64,000 nt of DNA. Origin: Aminobacterium sp. MB27-C1. Lineage in GTDB: Bacteria; Synergistota; Synergistia; Synergistales; Aminobacteriaceae. Positions 9,196-17,297 of this stretch are shown piece by piece (the first letter of the stretch is position 1; the number at the start of each line of letters is the position of its first letter). The notes below the pieces were generated by a model. The model was not told where the DNA came from. It was given only the letters and a program-made list of their open reading frames with translations, and searched no databases. The translations under genes and the position numbers were made by a program. Where the stretch lies: the NCBI RefSeq assembly GCF_030908405.1, contig NZ_CP133089.1, positions 1,736,001 through 1,800,000 of the forward strand. The letters are read 5' to 3'.

Positions 9196-9827
9196 TCCAG
9201 CAATTCCTCAAGAGTAACAACACCATATTTCAGCGCTAAAAGAAGCGCTTCCGTTTTATTTCGAGCTCCAAGTTTGTCGTAAATGGAAGCCAGGTGAGTT
9301 TGAACAGTTCGCTCACTAATAAAAAGTTCTCCTGCTACTTCTTTGCTCGACAATCCCTTCGATGCCAAAACGAGAACTTCCCTTTCTCTTGCAGAAAGAG
9401 ACTCTGGCACAAGCTCTCGCTCACCCACAACTGTAGCAACTTCAGAGTCAAGGTAAAGCCCTCCCTGTACTACAGTCTGAATAGCTCGAATTAAATCTTG
9501 TGGCGTCGCAGTCTTTAAAACAAATCCGCGAGCCCCTGCCCGCAAAGATGCAACAACATACTGATGAGCATCATAAGAGGTAAGCATTACCGGAATAACT
9601 GGAAGCTTCTCTTCTTTAATACGTCGTGCTATAGAAACACCATCTTCACCTGGCATTCGTATGTCAAGCAAAGCTACATCTGGTTTAAGTTCATTAATAA
9701 GCTTCCACGCTTTTTCCCCATCATCTGCTTCTCCAACAAGCTCTATGGTGCTCTCTTGTTGAAGATACGCAGAAAGACCCGCTCTGGTAAGGGGATGATC
9801 GTCTGCCAATATGACACGTATTGTCAT
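9192..9827 (-). CDS. NarL/LuxR-family response regulator
   Basis: DNA-binding response regulator of 211 aa. The receiver has the acidic pair DD (residues 9-10), phospho-acceptor Asp55 (LLDIRMPG) and the switch Lys in FVLKTA. The C-terminal LuxR helix-turn-helix reads LSAREREVLVLASKGLSSKE and SERTVQTHLASIYDKL. The ATG has a GGAGGGAG ribosome site. It is first in an operon with the kinase. A promoter and a pair of direct repeats lie just upstream, so autoregulation is plausible. Confidence 0.95.
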   Translation of the reverse strand: MTIRVILADDHPLTRAGLSAYLQQESTIELVGEADDGEKAWKLINELKPDVALLDIRMPGEDGVSIARRIKEEKLPVIPVMLTSYDAHQYVVASLRAGARGFVLKTATPQDLIRAIQTVVQGGLYLDSEVATVVGERELVPESLSAREREVLVLASKGLSSKEVAGELFISERTVQTHLASIYDKLGARNKTEALLLALKYGVVTLEELLE

Positions 9828-9879
9828 AGTACTCCCTCCAAGGTCTATATATCTCGCTTAATATTTTTGATTCCCTTTT

Positions 9880-9920
9880 ATAATAGCGAATCGACCTTAT
9901 TTGACAATCAGCGAATTGAC
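9880..9920 (-). promoter_or_regulatory. Promoter and direct repeats before the two-component operon
   Basis: On the minus strand TTGTCA (9907-9902), a 16-nt spacer and TATTAT (9885-9880) form a sigma-70-like promoter. GCGAATCGAC (9886-9895) and GCGAATTGAC (9911-9920) form a 9/10 direct repeat with a 25-bp period; one copy lies in the -10/-35 spacer and the other just upstream of -35. They may be operators for the response regulator. Inferred from position only. Confidence 0.45.
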
Positions 9921-9941
9921 TGAACTATAGCTCCGCCGTTA

Positions 9942-10517
9942 TTACGCTAACCCCAATCCGAGTTCCTGCTCGATGGGACGAAGTGCCTCTAAAACTCCGT
10001 TAACCATTTCTTCTAAATTCATATCGAGCAAATCTACTCCCTTTTGGATTACATCACGATCGACACCCCGCGCAAATGCCTTATCCTTCCATTTTTTCTT
10101 TACTGACTTTACGGTAAGATCCTGAAGAGACTTGGAAGGTCGAACAAGGGCTGCAGCAATAATAAGACCAGTCAACTCGTCAACGGCAAAAAGTGTCTTC
10201 TCCATAAGAGAACGAGGTTCCACATCTGACGTTATTCCCCAACCATGGGCTTGAATAGCTCTGATAATATCGTCAGCATATCCCTTTGCCTTGAGCCATT
10301 CAGCTGCAAGATGGGTGTGCTTCTCAGGCGTTTGCTCAGTCTGTTCCCAATCAATATCATGAAGCAAACCGACAAGCCCCCACTTCTCTTCGTCCTCTCC
10401 AGCTTTTTTAGCGAAATATTTCATGGTCGCTTCAACAGCCAGAGCATGTTTAATGTGAGCGTCTTCGTTGTTATATTCTCTCAAATGTTCCATAGCCTGT
10501 TCACGAGTAAATGTCAT
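9942..10517 (-). CDS. HD-domain hydrolase
   Basis: 191-aa cytoplasmic HD-superfamily phosphohydrolase. Metal ligands are visible as His in AHIKHALAVE, the HD pair in GLLHDIDWEQ, and later His and Asp residues (THLAAEWL, AVDELTG). It belongs to the short HDIG-type group, often annotated as HD family hydrolase; the substrate is unknown but is usually a nucleotide. The ribosome site AGGAGGGG lies before the ATG. It stands between the dCMP deaminase and the two-component operon on the same strand. Confidence 0.85.
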   Translation of the reverse strand: MTFTREQAMEHLREYNNEDAHIKHALAVEATMKYFAKKAGEDEEKWGLVGLLHDIDWEQTEQTPEKHTHLAAEWLKAKGYADDIIRAIQAHGWGITSDVEPRSLMEKTLFAVDELTGLIIAAALVRPSKSLQDLTVKSVKKKWKDKAFARGVDRDVIQKGVDLLDMNLEEMVNGVLEALRPIEQELGLGLA

Positions 10518-10547
10518 AATATTCCCCTCCTAATCTATATTCTAACC

Positions 10548-11048
10548 TTATTGATCCAAGAAGGCTTTGAGAGCTCCATCCATCTCCTGAAAAACTTCCT
10601 CAGAAAGCTGACATACTTCCAATTTTGCTTCTTGGCGCATTTGAGCCGCCAATGGGTCGGGATACCCGAACACAAAGACAATCCGATGGATACCCGCGTT
10701 TATAATGGCCTTGGTACAAAAGGAGCAAGGTTCATGGGTACAGTAGAGAACCGCACCCTCGGTACTAGTTCCTACAGCAGCCGCTTGGGCAATTGCGTTT
10801 ATTTCTGCATGGGATCCCCTGCATATCTCATGTCGTTCTCCTGAAGGGATACCTAATTTTTCTCTTAAACACCCTACTTCTGAGCAATGGGGTAATCCTT
10901 TGGGAGCTCCATTATAACCAGTACTGATAATTTGAAGATCTTTAACGATAACAGCCCCGACCTTTCGCCGTAAACATGTTCCCCGAGTAGCTGCCACCGC
11001 AGCAATCATCATAAAATACGAATCCCAATCTGGACGATGAAATGTCAT
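10548..11048 (-). CDS. dCMP/cytidine deaminase-family protein
   Basis: Zinc deaminase of the dCMP deaminase (ComEB-like) family, which converts dCMP to dUMP for thymidylate synthesis. The zinc site is [13 protein letters not shown] (His and catalytic Glu) and [11 protein letters not shown] (two Cys). An extra HC...C zinc site ([12 protein letters not shown]) is typical of bacterial dCMP deaminases. The frame is open back to 11087, but GGAGG sits 5 nt before the ATG at 11048, which I use; the ATG at 11051 is the alternative. Length 166 aa is usual. Confidence 0.92.
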   Translation of the reverse strand: MTFHRPDWDSYFMMIAAVAATRGTCLRRKVGAVIVKDLQIISTGYNGAPKGLPHCSEVGCLREKLGIPSGERHEICRGSHAEINAIAQAAAVGTSTEGAVLYCTHEPCSFCTKAIINAGIHRIVFVFGYPDPLAAQMRQEAKLEVCQLSEEVFQEMDGALKAFLDQ

Positions 11049-11177
11049 CATAACCTCCATAATGTTTAAAGTGTTTAAAGTTTTCAATTAATCGACATTA
11101 TATCATTCAAAATATATCTGCACTGTCATCCGTCGCTATGGTACTATCAATTATATTCCCTCTATAGGAGGACTTTC

Positions 11178-12461
11178 GTGAAAAAATTGAGGCGGATACT
11201 TCCCAAAGACAAAAAAACAACATCATGGTGCCTTTATGATGTCGGAAATTCGGCTTTTGCAACAACAATCATGGCAACCATACTTCCTGTTTATTTCAAA
11301 GAAATTGCGACACCCTTTCTTAAAGGCAATCTTTCCACTGTATATTGGGGATATGCTTCTGCTTTAGCCCTACTATGCAGCGCCATCGTCGCACCTCTCC
11401 TCGGTGCCATTGGAGATATCAGCCAAAAGAAAAAAAAGATGTTGGGCCTCTTTACATTATTGGGGATTATCTCTACAGCTGCACTTTTTTTTGTACAACA
11501 CGGTCACTGGAAAGCCGCGCTTTTTTTTATGGTTCTAGGTACAATTGGTTTTTCAGCCTCTATGATTTTTTATGACTCTCTCTTGCCTCACATTGTTCCT
11601 CTTAATGAAATAGATATGGTTTCCTCTCAAGGCTATGCCCTTGGATATTTAGGTGGTGGCATATTGTTAGCCATCAATCTAGTTATGATCTCTATCTTTC
11701 CAGGAACACTCGGCCCCCGGCTCTCTTTTCTTTCCGTAGCTCTTTGGTGGGGACTTTTCTCTATACCTCTCTTTATTTTTGTACCTGAGCCCTACGCGAA
11801 ACCTCCTATTAACAGGCGTCATAAATGGATTGCAGGAGAAGCCTGGCTTCGCCTTCGACAAACATTTTCTGAAATTAGAAAATATCGCGACTTATTCAGA
11901 TTTCTTATAGCTTTTTGGTTTTATAATGACGGCATTGGCACCATGATACGGATGGCTGCCATCTATGGTGCCAATGTAGGTATTTCCAAGCTTCACCTCG
12001 TAGGAGCGCTTCTTATGACCCAATTTATAGGCGTGCCGTTTTCCCTTTTCTTCGGTCAATTCGCTTCAAAGGTCGGAAGCAAAAAGGCTATTCTTACAGG
12101 GCTGAGCGGCTATGTTTTAATCTCTATAGGCGCCCTGTTTTTATCAAAAGCATGGCATTTTTGGCTCTTAGCTCTTGCCGTAGGAACAGTTCAGGGTGGA
12201 ACGCAGGCTATAAGCAGAAGTTTATACGCCAGTCTTGTTCCTCCTTCGCGTAGTGCCGAGTTTTTTGGCTTCTACGACATTTCAAGTAAATTTGCAGGAG
12301 TAATGGGGCCTGCACTTTTTGGCTTCATTACCCATATTACAGGATCAAGTCGAATGGGCATCGCTGTTATAAGCATAACATTTATTATAGGAGCCATTAT
12401 TCTTTTTGGAGTTAATGTAATGCGAGGTATCAAAAATGCATCGCTCCAAAATTCTTTATAA
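11178..12461 (+). CDS. UMF1-family MFS transporter
   Basis: Twelve-helix major facilitator protein of the UMF1/Atg22-like group, recognised by the N-terminal SWCLYDVGNSAFATTI and the later GGTQAISRSLYASLVP segment. It is an inner-membrane exporter or importer of unknown substrate. The start is GTG, with TAGGAGGA 7 nt upstream. The asparaginase gene follows 28 nt later on the same strand, so the two may be co-transcribed and the transporter could act on amino acids, but this is inference. Confidence 0.9.
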   Translation: MKKLRRILPKDKKTTSWCLYDVGNSAFATTIMATILPVYFKEIATPFLKGNLSTVYWGYASALALLCSAIVAPLLGAIGDISQKKKKMLGLFTLLGIISTAALFFVQHGHWKAALFFMVLGTIGFSASMIFYDSLLPHIVPLNEIDMVSSQGYALGYLGGGILLAINLVMISIFPGTLGPRLSFLSVALWWGLFSIPLFIFVPEPYAKPPINRRHKWIAGEAWLRLRQTFSEIRKYRDLFRFLIAFWFYNDGIGTMIRMAAIYGANVGISKLHLVGALLMTQFIGVPFSLFFGQFASKVGSKKAILTGLSGYVLISIGALFLSKAWHFWLLALAVGTVQGGTQAISRSLYASLVPPSRSAEFFGFYDISSKFAGVMGPALFGFITHITGSSRMGIAVISITFIIGAIILFGVNVMRGIKNASLQNSL

Positions 12462-12489
12462 GCATTTTTGCTGAAAGGTGGTGCTGGTT

Positions 12490-13506
12490 TTGAATCGTTT
12501 TCTTGTTGTTTCCACAGGAGGAACAATAGCCTCTGCGCAAGGAGAAGATGGCCTTGCCCCTGCGTTAACAGGTAATGAGCTTTTAAACTATATTCCTGCG
12601 TTGCAAGATTTCGGAGATATTGATATTCACGATCTACTTTCTAAAGACAGCTCGAATATGTCGCCCTTCGATTGGAAAAGAATCGCGTCTTTTCTTCTCG
12701 AACAAGAGAGAAATTACGACGCCTTTATTATTCTTCATGGAACAGACACTATGGCTTACACAGCTTCTGCCCTTTCTTTCATGATTCCCTATTTTTCCAA
12801 ACCTGTAATTATTACAGGCTCAATGCAACCTATCATAGTTCCAGGAACAGACGCGGTAGACAACATTTATACGTCTTTCCTATTTGCCCAGGCCATGGTA
12901 GAAAACAAGCGTAGAGGAATAACTATCTCTTTCGGAAATCAACTCATACATGGACCTCGATCTCAAAAAATTCTAAGCCATGACTATACAGCCTTTTCAA
13001 GTATTAACTATCCTCATTTAGGCCATATTGAAAGAGGGAAAGCTTTATTAACACATGTACCTAACCTAGAAATGGAACCTTTTCCGTTACGTACGAAAAA
13101 TCATGATTTCGACCTTGAAACAGCTGTCTTTCTTGTAACTCTTTTTCCTGGATTTCCCGCCAAGTATCTGGAATATGTTGTTAACATGGAACCTAAAGCT
13201 ATCGTCATAGAAGCTCTCGGTCTTGGAGGTGTCCCTTACCTTGGAGAAAGCTTGCTCCCTCCGTTGAAAATTTCTCAAGATATGGGAATACCCGTCGTCA
13301 TCACCACTCAATGTGTCTATGGCGGCGTTGATTTGAATGTGTATGAAGTTGGACGAAAGACCCTCAAAATGGGGGTTATTTCAGGAAAAGACATGACGCG
13401 AGAGGGCATTATTACTAAACTTATGGTTTTATTACCTCATATACGTCCTTACGAAACTGAAAAATGGTTACACACTAATTTTTGCGACGAGATTACTCTC
13501 GAATAG
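12490..13506 (+). CDS. Type I (cytosolic) L-asparaginase
   Basis: Hydrolyses asparagine to aspartate and ammonia. Both catalytic signatures are present: VVSTGGTIAS near the N-terminus (first catalytic Thr) and LHGTDTMAYTAS (second Thr-Asp pair). No signal peptide, so cytosolic. The start is uncertain: GTG codons at 12478 and 12481 are in frame, but AAAGGTGG lies 8 nt before TTG 12490 and gives the usual start of the family (MNRFLVVSTGG). Length is about 338 aa. It supplies aspartate to an amino-acid fermenter. The 3' end overlaps the convergent gene by 14 nt. Confidence 0.93.
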   Translation: MNRFLVVSTGGTIASAQGEDGLAPALTGNELLNYIPALQDFGDIDIHDLLSKDSSNMSPFDWKRIASFLLEQERNYDAFIILHGTDTMAYTASALSFMIPYFSKPVIITGSMQPIIVPGTDAVDNIYTSFLFAQAMVENKRRGITISFGNQLIHGPRSQKILSHDYTAFSSINYPHLGHIERGKALLTHVPNLEMEPFPLRTKNHDFDLETAVFLVTLFPGFPAKYLEYVVNMEPKAIVIEALGLGGVPYLGESLLPPLKISQDMGIPVVITTQCVYGGVDLNVYEVGRKTLKMGVISGKDMTREGIITKLMVLLPHIRPYETEKWLHTNFCDEITLE

Positions 13507-14359
13507 AAGACGATACGCCATCATTGCATTGTTCAATAAGTTCAGCTATATGTAGTTCTGAACGGATTCCAAAACGGGTTAAAGCAAAATCGTACCGTGT
13601 AGGATCGCGGGGAGCTATTTTCTGAAAGGCACGAGTTACTTCTATAACGGTTTTTAAATCAGCCTGTTTTCGTTCTGTAAAATGAAGAGACCTCGCAATT
13701 TTATGCATATGTGTATCTATTGGAAAATATAGATCAGCAGACGAAATAGCAGACCATCCACCAGGATCAACAGCATCGTGCCGTACCATCCACTTAAGAA
13801 AAAGAAAATAACGTTTGCAGGCACTCCCATCAGCAGGTGAAGCGATAAGAGAGGTTGCTCCTCCTGCTGCTTTTTTTATGCTATCTGCAAAAGCAGTCAA
13901 TCCATCAAAAATGCTACTGTTTGAAGACAAACAAGCAATAATGCACTCTTCCAGAGATAAGTACCTTTTCAAAATTTTCTGTACCCCTAATAAAAACTGT
14001 ACCAATTCACTGCCCGAAGTAAAACGATGTCTAAAATCAGAGTAGAGCCTTTCCAACTCTTTTTCGGACGTAGAAAGTATAAAAGAAGCCGGTTTATCTC
14101 CCATGGGGGTAAGGACTTTGCTTACACTGTTATGAATCTGCTGAACTCTTCCGTATGCAAGAGATGACGCTATAAGCGCCACAATCTCTCTATCTCTTAC
14201 ATCTGCATACCTCCGCGGGAACTCCACGGGGTCTGGATAGATAAGTTCGGCTCGTGTGTAGGTCTTATATATATTTTCCAACACGGTATGAAAGCATTCA
14301 GGGGAGAATTCTCCCCTGAATGCTGATATCGCTACTTTATCAGGCTTTATTTGCTTCAT
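13493..14359 (-). CDS. DUF2400 / TIGR02757 family protein
   Basis: Helical protein of the DUF2400 family, whose fold recalls HhH-GPD DNA glycosylases; its function is unknown. Family blocks seen are DREIVALIASSLAYGRVQQI, the central MVRHDAVDPGGW and the C-terminal RDPTRYDFALTRFGI. The ATG at 14359 overlaps the fprA stop, but the first 25 codons contain a perfect 32-bp palindrome. A GTG at 14284 (residue 26) would begin close to where the family usually begins. Neither start has a clear ribosome site, so the N-terminus is unsettled. Confidence 0.85.
   Translation of the reverse strand: MKQIKPDKVAISAFRGEFSPECFHTVLENIYKTYTRAELIYPDPVEFPRRYADVRDREIVALIASSLAYGRVQQIHNSVSKVLTPMGDKPASFILSTSEKELERLYSDFRHRFTSGSELVQFLLGVQKILKRYLSLEECIIACLSSNSSIFDGLTAFADSIKKAAGGATSLIASPADGSACKRYFLFLKWMVRHDAVDPGGWSAISSADLYFPIDTHMHKIARSLHFTERKQADLKTVIEVTRAFQKIAPRDPTRYDFALTRFGIRSELHIAELIEQCNDGVSSSIRE
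14293..14324. repeat. Perfect 32-bp palindrome after fprA
   Basis: 16-bp arms with no spacer (AGCATTCAGGGGAGAA and its complement), with GAATTC at the centre. It starts 16 nt after the fprA stop on the minus strand. As RNA it would form a very stable hairpin, but only TTT follows, so it is a weak Rho-independent terminator at best. It also lies in the possible 5' coding part of the DUF2400 gene. Confidence 0.85.
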
Positions 14360-15548
14360 AAATTGCTTCAGCTACGCTCTCTCCCATAGCAAAACATTCA
14401 TGTAGATCGCTTTCCCGGGGAACATATTTTACCTTTATTCCTGGATGAACGATGTTGATCTTCATAGCTTCCAATTCTTGGTTGAGAAGTTTAAGCGATT
14501 CGCCTGCCCATCCGTAAGAACCAAAAGCAGCTCCAACTTTTTTTATGGGACGTAATCCTTTCACGTAGCAGACAAGATCGGCCATTCTCGGTAAATATCC
14601 AGTATTTAATGTCGGGGAACCGAGAAGGAGTCCTCTCGCATCAAGAATTTCTGTCATTACATCGCTATGGTGCGTCACCCGTAAATCCATAACATGAGTT
14701 TCGATACCTTTATTGATAAGCCCCTCTGCAATATGGCGTGCCATGTTCTCTGTACTATGCCACATCGTATCGTATGTTACTACAGCTTTATCGAGACATT
14801 TCCCTTCAGCCCATTTACGATATGCAGATAAAATTTCAGGGATGTGGCTTCTCCAAATAATGCCATGGTCTGGGGCTATCATATCTATTTCTATATTCAT
14901 AGATCCTATCTCGTCAAGTTTCTTAAGCATTATGGGAGAATAGGGTAATAGAATGTTCGCATAATATTTAGCCGATTGGTGCATCAACTCTCCCCAGTCA
15001 GCTTCGTCATCAAAGCGAACACTTGTGGAATAATGCTGGCCGAAACCATCGTTGGAAATAAGAACGCGGTCTTCCTTTATATACGAAAACATGCTATCGG
15101 GCCAATGAAGCATACGCGCTTCAATAAAAGAGATAGTTTTTCCGCCGAGAGAGACTTCATCTCCTGTGGCAACAATCTGCAAGGGCCAACTTTCAACAAC
15201 ATCTCCAAAGTGAGCTATAAGTGCATCTTTGCAGGGTTTAGAAAGAAAAATTTTCTCAGGTTTTACTCTATCTACAACCATAGGAAGACTACCTGAATGA
15301 TCCATTTCCGCATGATTGACAACAATGTAGTCAATCTTCTCTACGTCTACTATTTCTTCTAATCTCTCTATAAATTCGTCAAAGTGGGTTGTCTTTACTG
15401 TATCGAAAAGGGCTATTTTATCTCGCCCTTTAACAACATACGCATTGTACGTTGAACCTTTTTCTGTAGAATACCCATGAAAATCCCTTAAGGTCCAATC
15501 CAAAACGCCTGCCCAAAAAATACCAGGTTTTATCTCAAGTGGTGTCAT
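14340..15548 (-). CDS. fprA: FprA-type flavodiiron protein
   Basis: Two-domain A-type flavoprotein that reduces O2 to water (or NO to N2O) in the cytoplasm of anaerobes. The N-terminal beta-lactamase-like domain carries the diiron ligands HAEMDHSG and PDHGIIW. The C-terminal flavodoxin domain (from about residue 255) binds FMN with TYDTMWHSTENMARH and GSPTLNTGYLP. Length 402 aa is normal. AAGGAGG precedes the ATG. It sits beside a flavin reductase, ferritin and superoxide reductase, making an oxygen-defence cluster. Its electron donor (rubredoxin) is not encoded here. Confidence 0.96.
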   Translation of the reverse strand: MTPLEIKPGIFWAGVLDWTLRDFHGYSTEKGSTYNAYVVKGRDKIALFDTVKTTHFDEFIERLEEIVDVEKIDYIVVNHAEMDHSGSLPMVVDRVKPEKIFLSKPCKDALIAHFGDVVESWPLQIVATGDEVSLGGKTISFIEARMLHWPDSMFSYIKEDRVLISNDGFGQHYSTSVRFDDEADWGELMHQSAKYYANILLPYSPIMLKKLDEIGSMNIEIDMIAPDHGIIWRSHIPEILSAYRKWAEGKCLDKAVVTYDTMWHSTENMARHIAEGLINKGIETHVMDLRVTHHSDVMTEILDARGLLLGSPTLNTGYLPRMADLVCYVKGLRPIKKVGAAFGSYGWAGESLKLLNQELEAMKINIVHPGIKVKYVPRESDLHECFAMGESVAEAIYEANKA

Positions 15549-15585
15549 TCTTATCCTCCTTGCTCTTTACCTATTAAGATTATTC

Positions 15586-16110
15586 TTATTTTATAGTATT
15601 GAATATAGCTGAGGGAGCCTTATCTGGAGATTTTCCCTTTTTAATAGTGTGATAATCTGCATAAAGCAAGGGTTTACCTTCTTTTATAACCTCCGCGGCT
15701 TCAACTTGCGCTATAAACAATTTATGGGTATGAACTTCTGTTACAGAAAGAACACGTGCTTCAATAGAAGCCAACGAATATTCTGTAACTATGGGAATTC
15801 CTGTTTCTCCTCTTTTATATATACAGGCACTGAACTTGTCAAAATCCCGTCCGCAACGGAAGCCAAATACTCCTATAAATTTTAAGGGAACTGTTTCTTC
15901 CAAAACTGAAATCGATAAGCGTCGACTTTTTTCAAGTAATTCCGTAGTGTAATTATCTCTATGAAGACACGCAGCTATACAGATAGGCTTACTTGTCAGC
16001 TGTATCAAAGCATTGAGAATTTGTCCATTTTTTTGACCTTCATATTCCGTACTTAAAATATACATCCCATAACTTAAAGAGAAAAGAGCTTTGGCATCAA
16101 TATGCGCCAT
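15586..16110 (-). CDS. Flavin reductase-like domain protein
   Basis: About 174-aa FMN-binding split-barrel protein of the flavin reductase-like (DIM6/NTAB) family, similar to the flavoprotein half of high-molecular-weight rubredoxins. The start block ALFSLSYGMYILSTE and ACLHRDNYTTELLEKS are typical. The open frame runs 21 codons further upstream, but AAAGGGAGGG lies just before ATG 16110 and the upstream part covers a terminator hairpin, so I use 16110. It has no rubredoxin extension. It may pass electrons to the neighbouring FprA. Confidence 0.88.
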   Translation of the reverse strand: MAHIDAKALFSLSYGMYILSTEYEGQKNGQILNALIQLTSKPICIAACLHRDNYTTELLEKSRRLSISVLEETVPLKFIGVFGFRCGRDFDKFSACIYKRGETGIPIVTEYSLASIEARVLSVTEVHTHKLFIAQVEAAEVIKEGKPLLYADYHTIKKGKSPDKAPSAIFNTIK

Positions 16111-16135
16111 GGTGTAACCCTCCCTTTTCACAAGA

Positions 16136-16167
16136 AAGGGGCACAAGCATAATCTGCTTTGCCCCTT
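16136..16167 (-). terminator. Terminator hairpin after ferritin
   Basis: AAGGGGCA and AAGCA pair with TGCTT and TGCCCCTT (13 bp with one bulged C, 5-nt loop). On the minus strand it follows the ferritin stop by about 30 nt and is followed by TTTCTT. It may partly separate the ferritin/superoxide reductase unit from the flavin reductase. Confidence 0.65.
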
Positions 16168-16198
16168 GATCATCTATTTCTTCGTTAATAATAGGAAG

Positions 16199-16714
16199 TT
16201 ATTCTTCTTCAGTTGCAAGTGGAGTATATACCCTTGCTCCCAATTCTTTATCAAGCATATATATGCCATGCTTAGACTCAGAAACAAACTCTAGTTTATG
16301 AATAATTTCTTCAGCATTTGCTTCTTCTTCCACTTGCTCCGTCACATACCACTGAAGGAAAATGTTACTTGCATGATCTTTCTCTTCTATGGCAAGATCA
16401 ACTAAGTCATTAATGCGCCGAGTAACATAGCGCTCATGGTCAAGTGCCGCTTTGAAAACATCAATACATGATTTCCATTCAAAGGGAGGCTCGGCAATAG
16501 CCTGTAACTTTACTCTTCCTCCACGCTCTACAATGTGATTATAGAATTTCATTGCATGGTCTTTCTCTTCTAAAGCCTGGATATGCATCCAATTTGCCAT
16601 GCCCATAAGATTCTCTTCTTCAAAATAGGCAGCCATAGCTAAATATAAATAAGCGGAATAGAGCTCTGCATTAATCTGATCGTTTATTGCATCCTGCATT
16701 TTTTTAGATATCAT
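16199..16714 (-). CDS. ftn: Ferritin
   Basis: Non-haem bacterial ferritin (171 aa) that oxidises and stores iron in a 24-subunit shell. Ferroxidase ligands are seen in NAELYSAYLYLAMAAYFEE, in the EEKDHAMKF helix (Glu and His), and in QWYVTEQVEEEANA. It starts 3 nt after the superoxide reductase stop, so the two are almost certainly one transcript. This fits removal of free iron during oxygen stress. Confidence 0.96.
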   Translation of the reverse strand: MISKKMQDAINDQINAELYSAYLYLAMAAYFEEENLMGMANWMHIQALEEKDHAMKFYNHIVERGGRVKLQAIAEPPFEWKSCIDVFKAALDHERYVTRRINDLVDLAIEEKDHASNIFLQWYVTEQVEEEANAEEIIHKLEFVSESKHGIYMLDKELGARVYTPLATEEE

Positions 16715-16717
16715 ATT

Positions 16718-17083
16718 CTACTTACCTGCCTTCCATAATCCATGAACATTACAATATTCTCTACTCATCTCTGGAGTAATTTCACCAAATTCTGCTTCGG
16801 GATCCTCTCCTGGGTTCAGGAATTGACGATAAATTTTATCTCCAGATATAACCTCAATCCATTCAATGTAATGCTCGTCTTTCATCGGATGAGGAACACT
16901 TCCTACCTTCACTTTGTTACCTTCGACAACAGGAACGTGTTTTTCTGTAGCAGAATCTGCTGTCTGCTCTTCAAGAAGTTTCATAGGTTGGCCGCAGCAA
17001 ACGAGTTGGCCTGCTCCGGCATGAAGAACTTCAACAATGTTGCCGCACAACTCACACTTATATACTTCTAATCTTTTAGCCAT
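16718..17083 (-). CDS. dfx: Desulfoferrodoxin (2Fe superoxide reductase)
   Basis: 121-aa class I superoxide reductase reducing superoxide to peroxide without making O2. Centre I has four Cys ligands at residues 10, 13, 29 and 30 (CELCG and LVCCGQP). Centre II has EKHVPV (with the conserved Glu-Lys pair), [13 protein letters not shown] and the Cys-His pair in [10 protein letters not shown]. First gene of the dfx-ftn unit, with GGGAGG before the ATG. Upstream there is a good -10, a poor -35 and an inverted repeat, suggesting regulated expression. Confidence 0.97.
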   Translation of the reverse strand: MAKRLEVYKCELCGNIVEVLHAGAGQLVCCGQPMKLLEEQTADSATEKHVPVVEGNKVKVGSVPHPMKDEHYIEWIEVISGDKIYRQFLNPGEDPEAEFGEITPEMSREYCNVHGLWKAGK

Positions 17084-17122
17084 CCTTGTACCTCCCTTAA
17101 TCCATTTTCAAACATTTTTTTC

Positions 17123-17165
17123 ATTATAACATTTTATTGAATGGCTTACCCTACTAAAATAGTAG
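17123..17165 (-). promoter_or_regulatory. Superoxide reductase promoter with CTACTA-TAGTAG operator
   Basis: On the minus strand TATAAT (17128-17123) is a perfect -10, while the -35 position (GGGTAA, 17151-17146) is poor. A perfect inverted repeat CTACTA-AAA-TAGTAG (17151-17165) abuts the -35, the usual place for an activator or redox regulator. It does not match the Fur, PerR or Rex consensus sequences that I know. Confidence 0.5.
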
Positions 17166-17228
17166 AGTTAATTTTGTTTATATACACTATAGGGGAGATG
17201 GGTATTTTTGTCAAGTTTTAAAAATTAA

Positions 17229-17252
17229 AAAGCTGCCTTTAAAGGCAGCTTT
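17229..17252 (-). terminator. Terminator of the NCS2 permease gene
   Basis: Perfect 24-bp palindrome (AAAGCTGCCTTT and its complement), 45 nt after the permease stop on the minus strand and followed by a T-rich tract (TTAATTTTT). Confidence 0.85.
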
Positions 17253-17297
17253 AGATCTTCGTATTAAGAAATTGTTCTTTAATTACGTTTTGTAATG

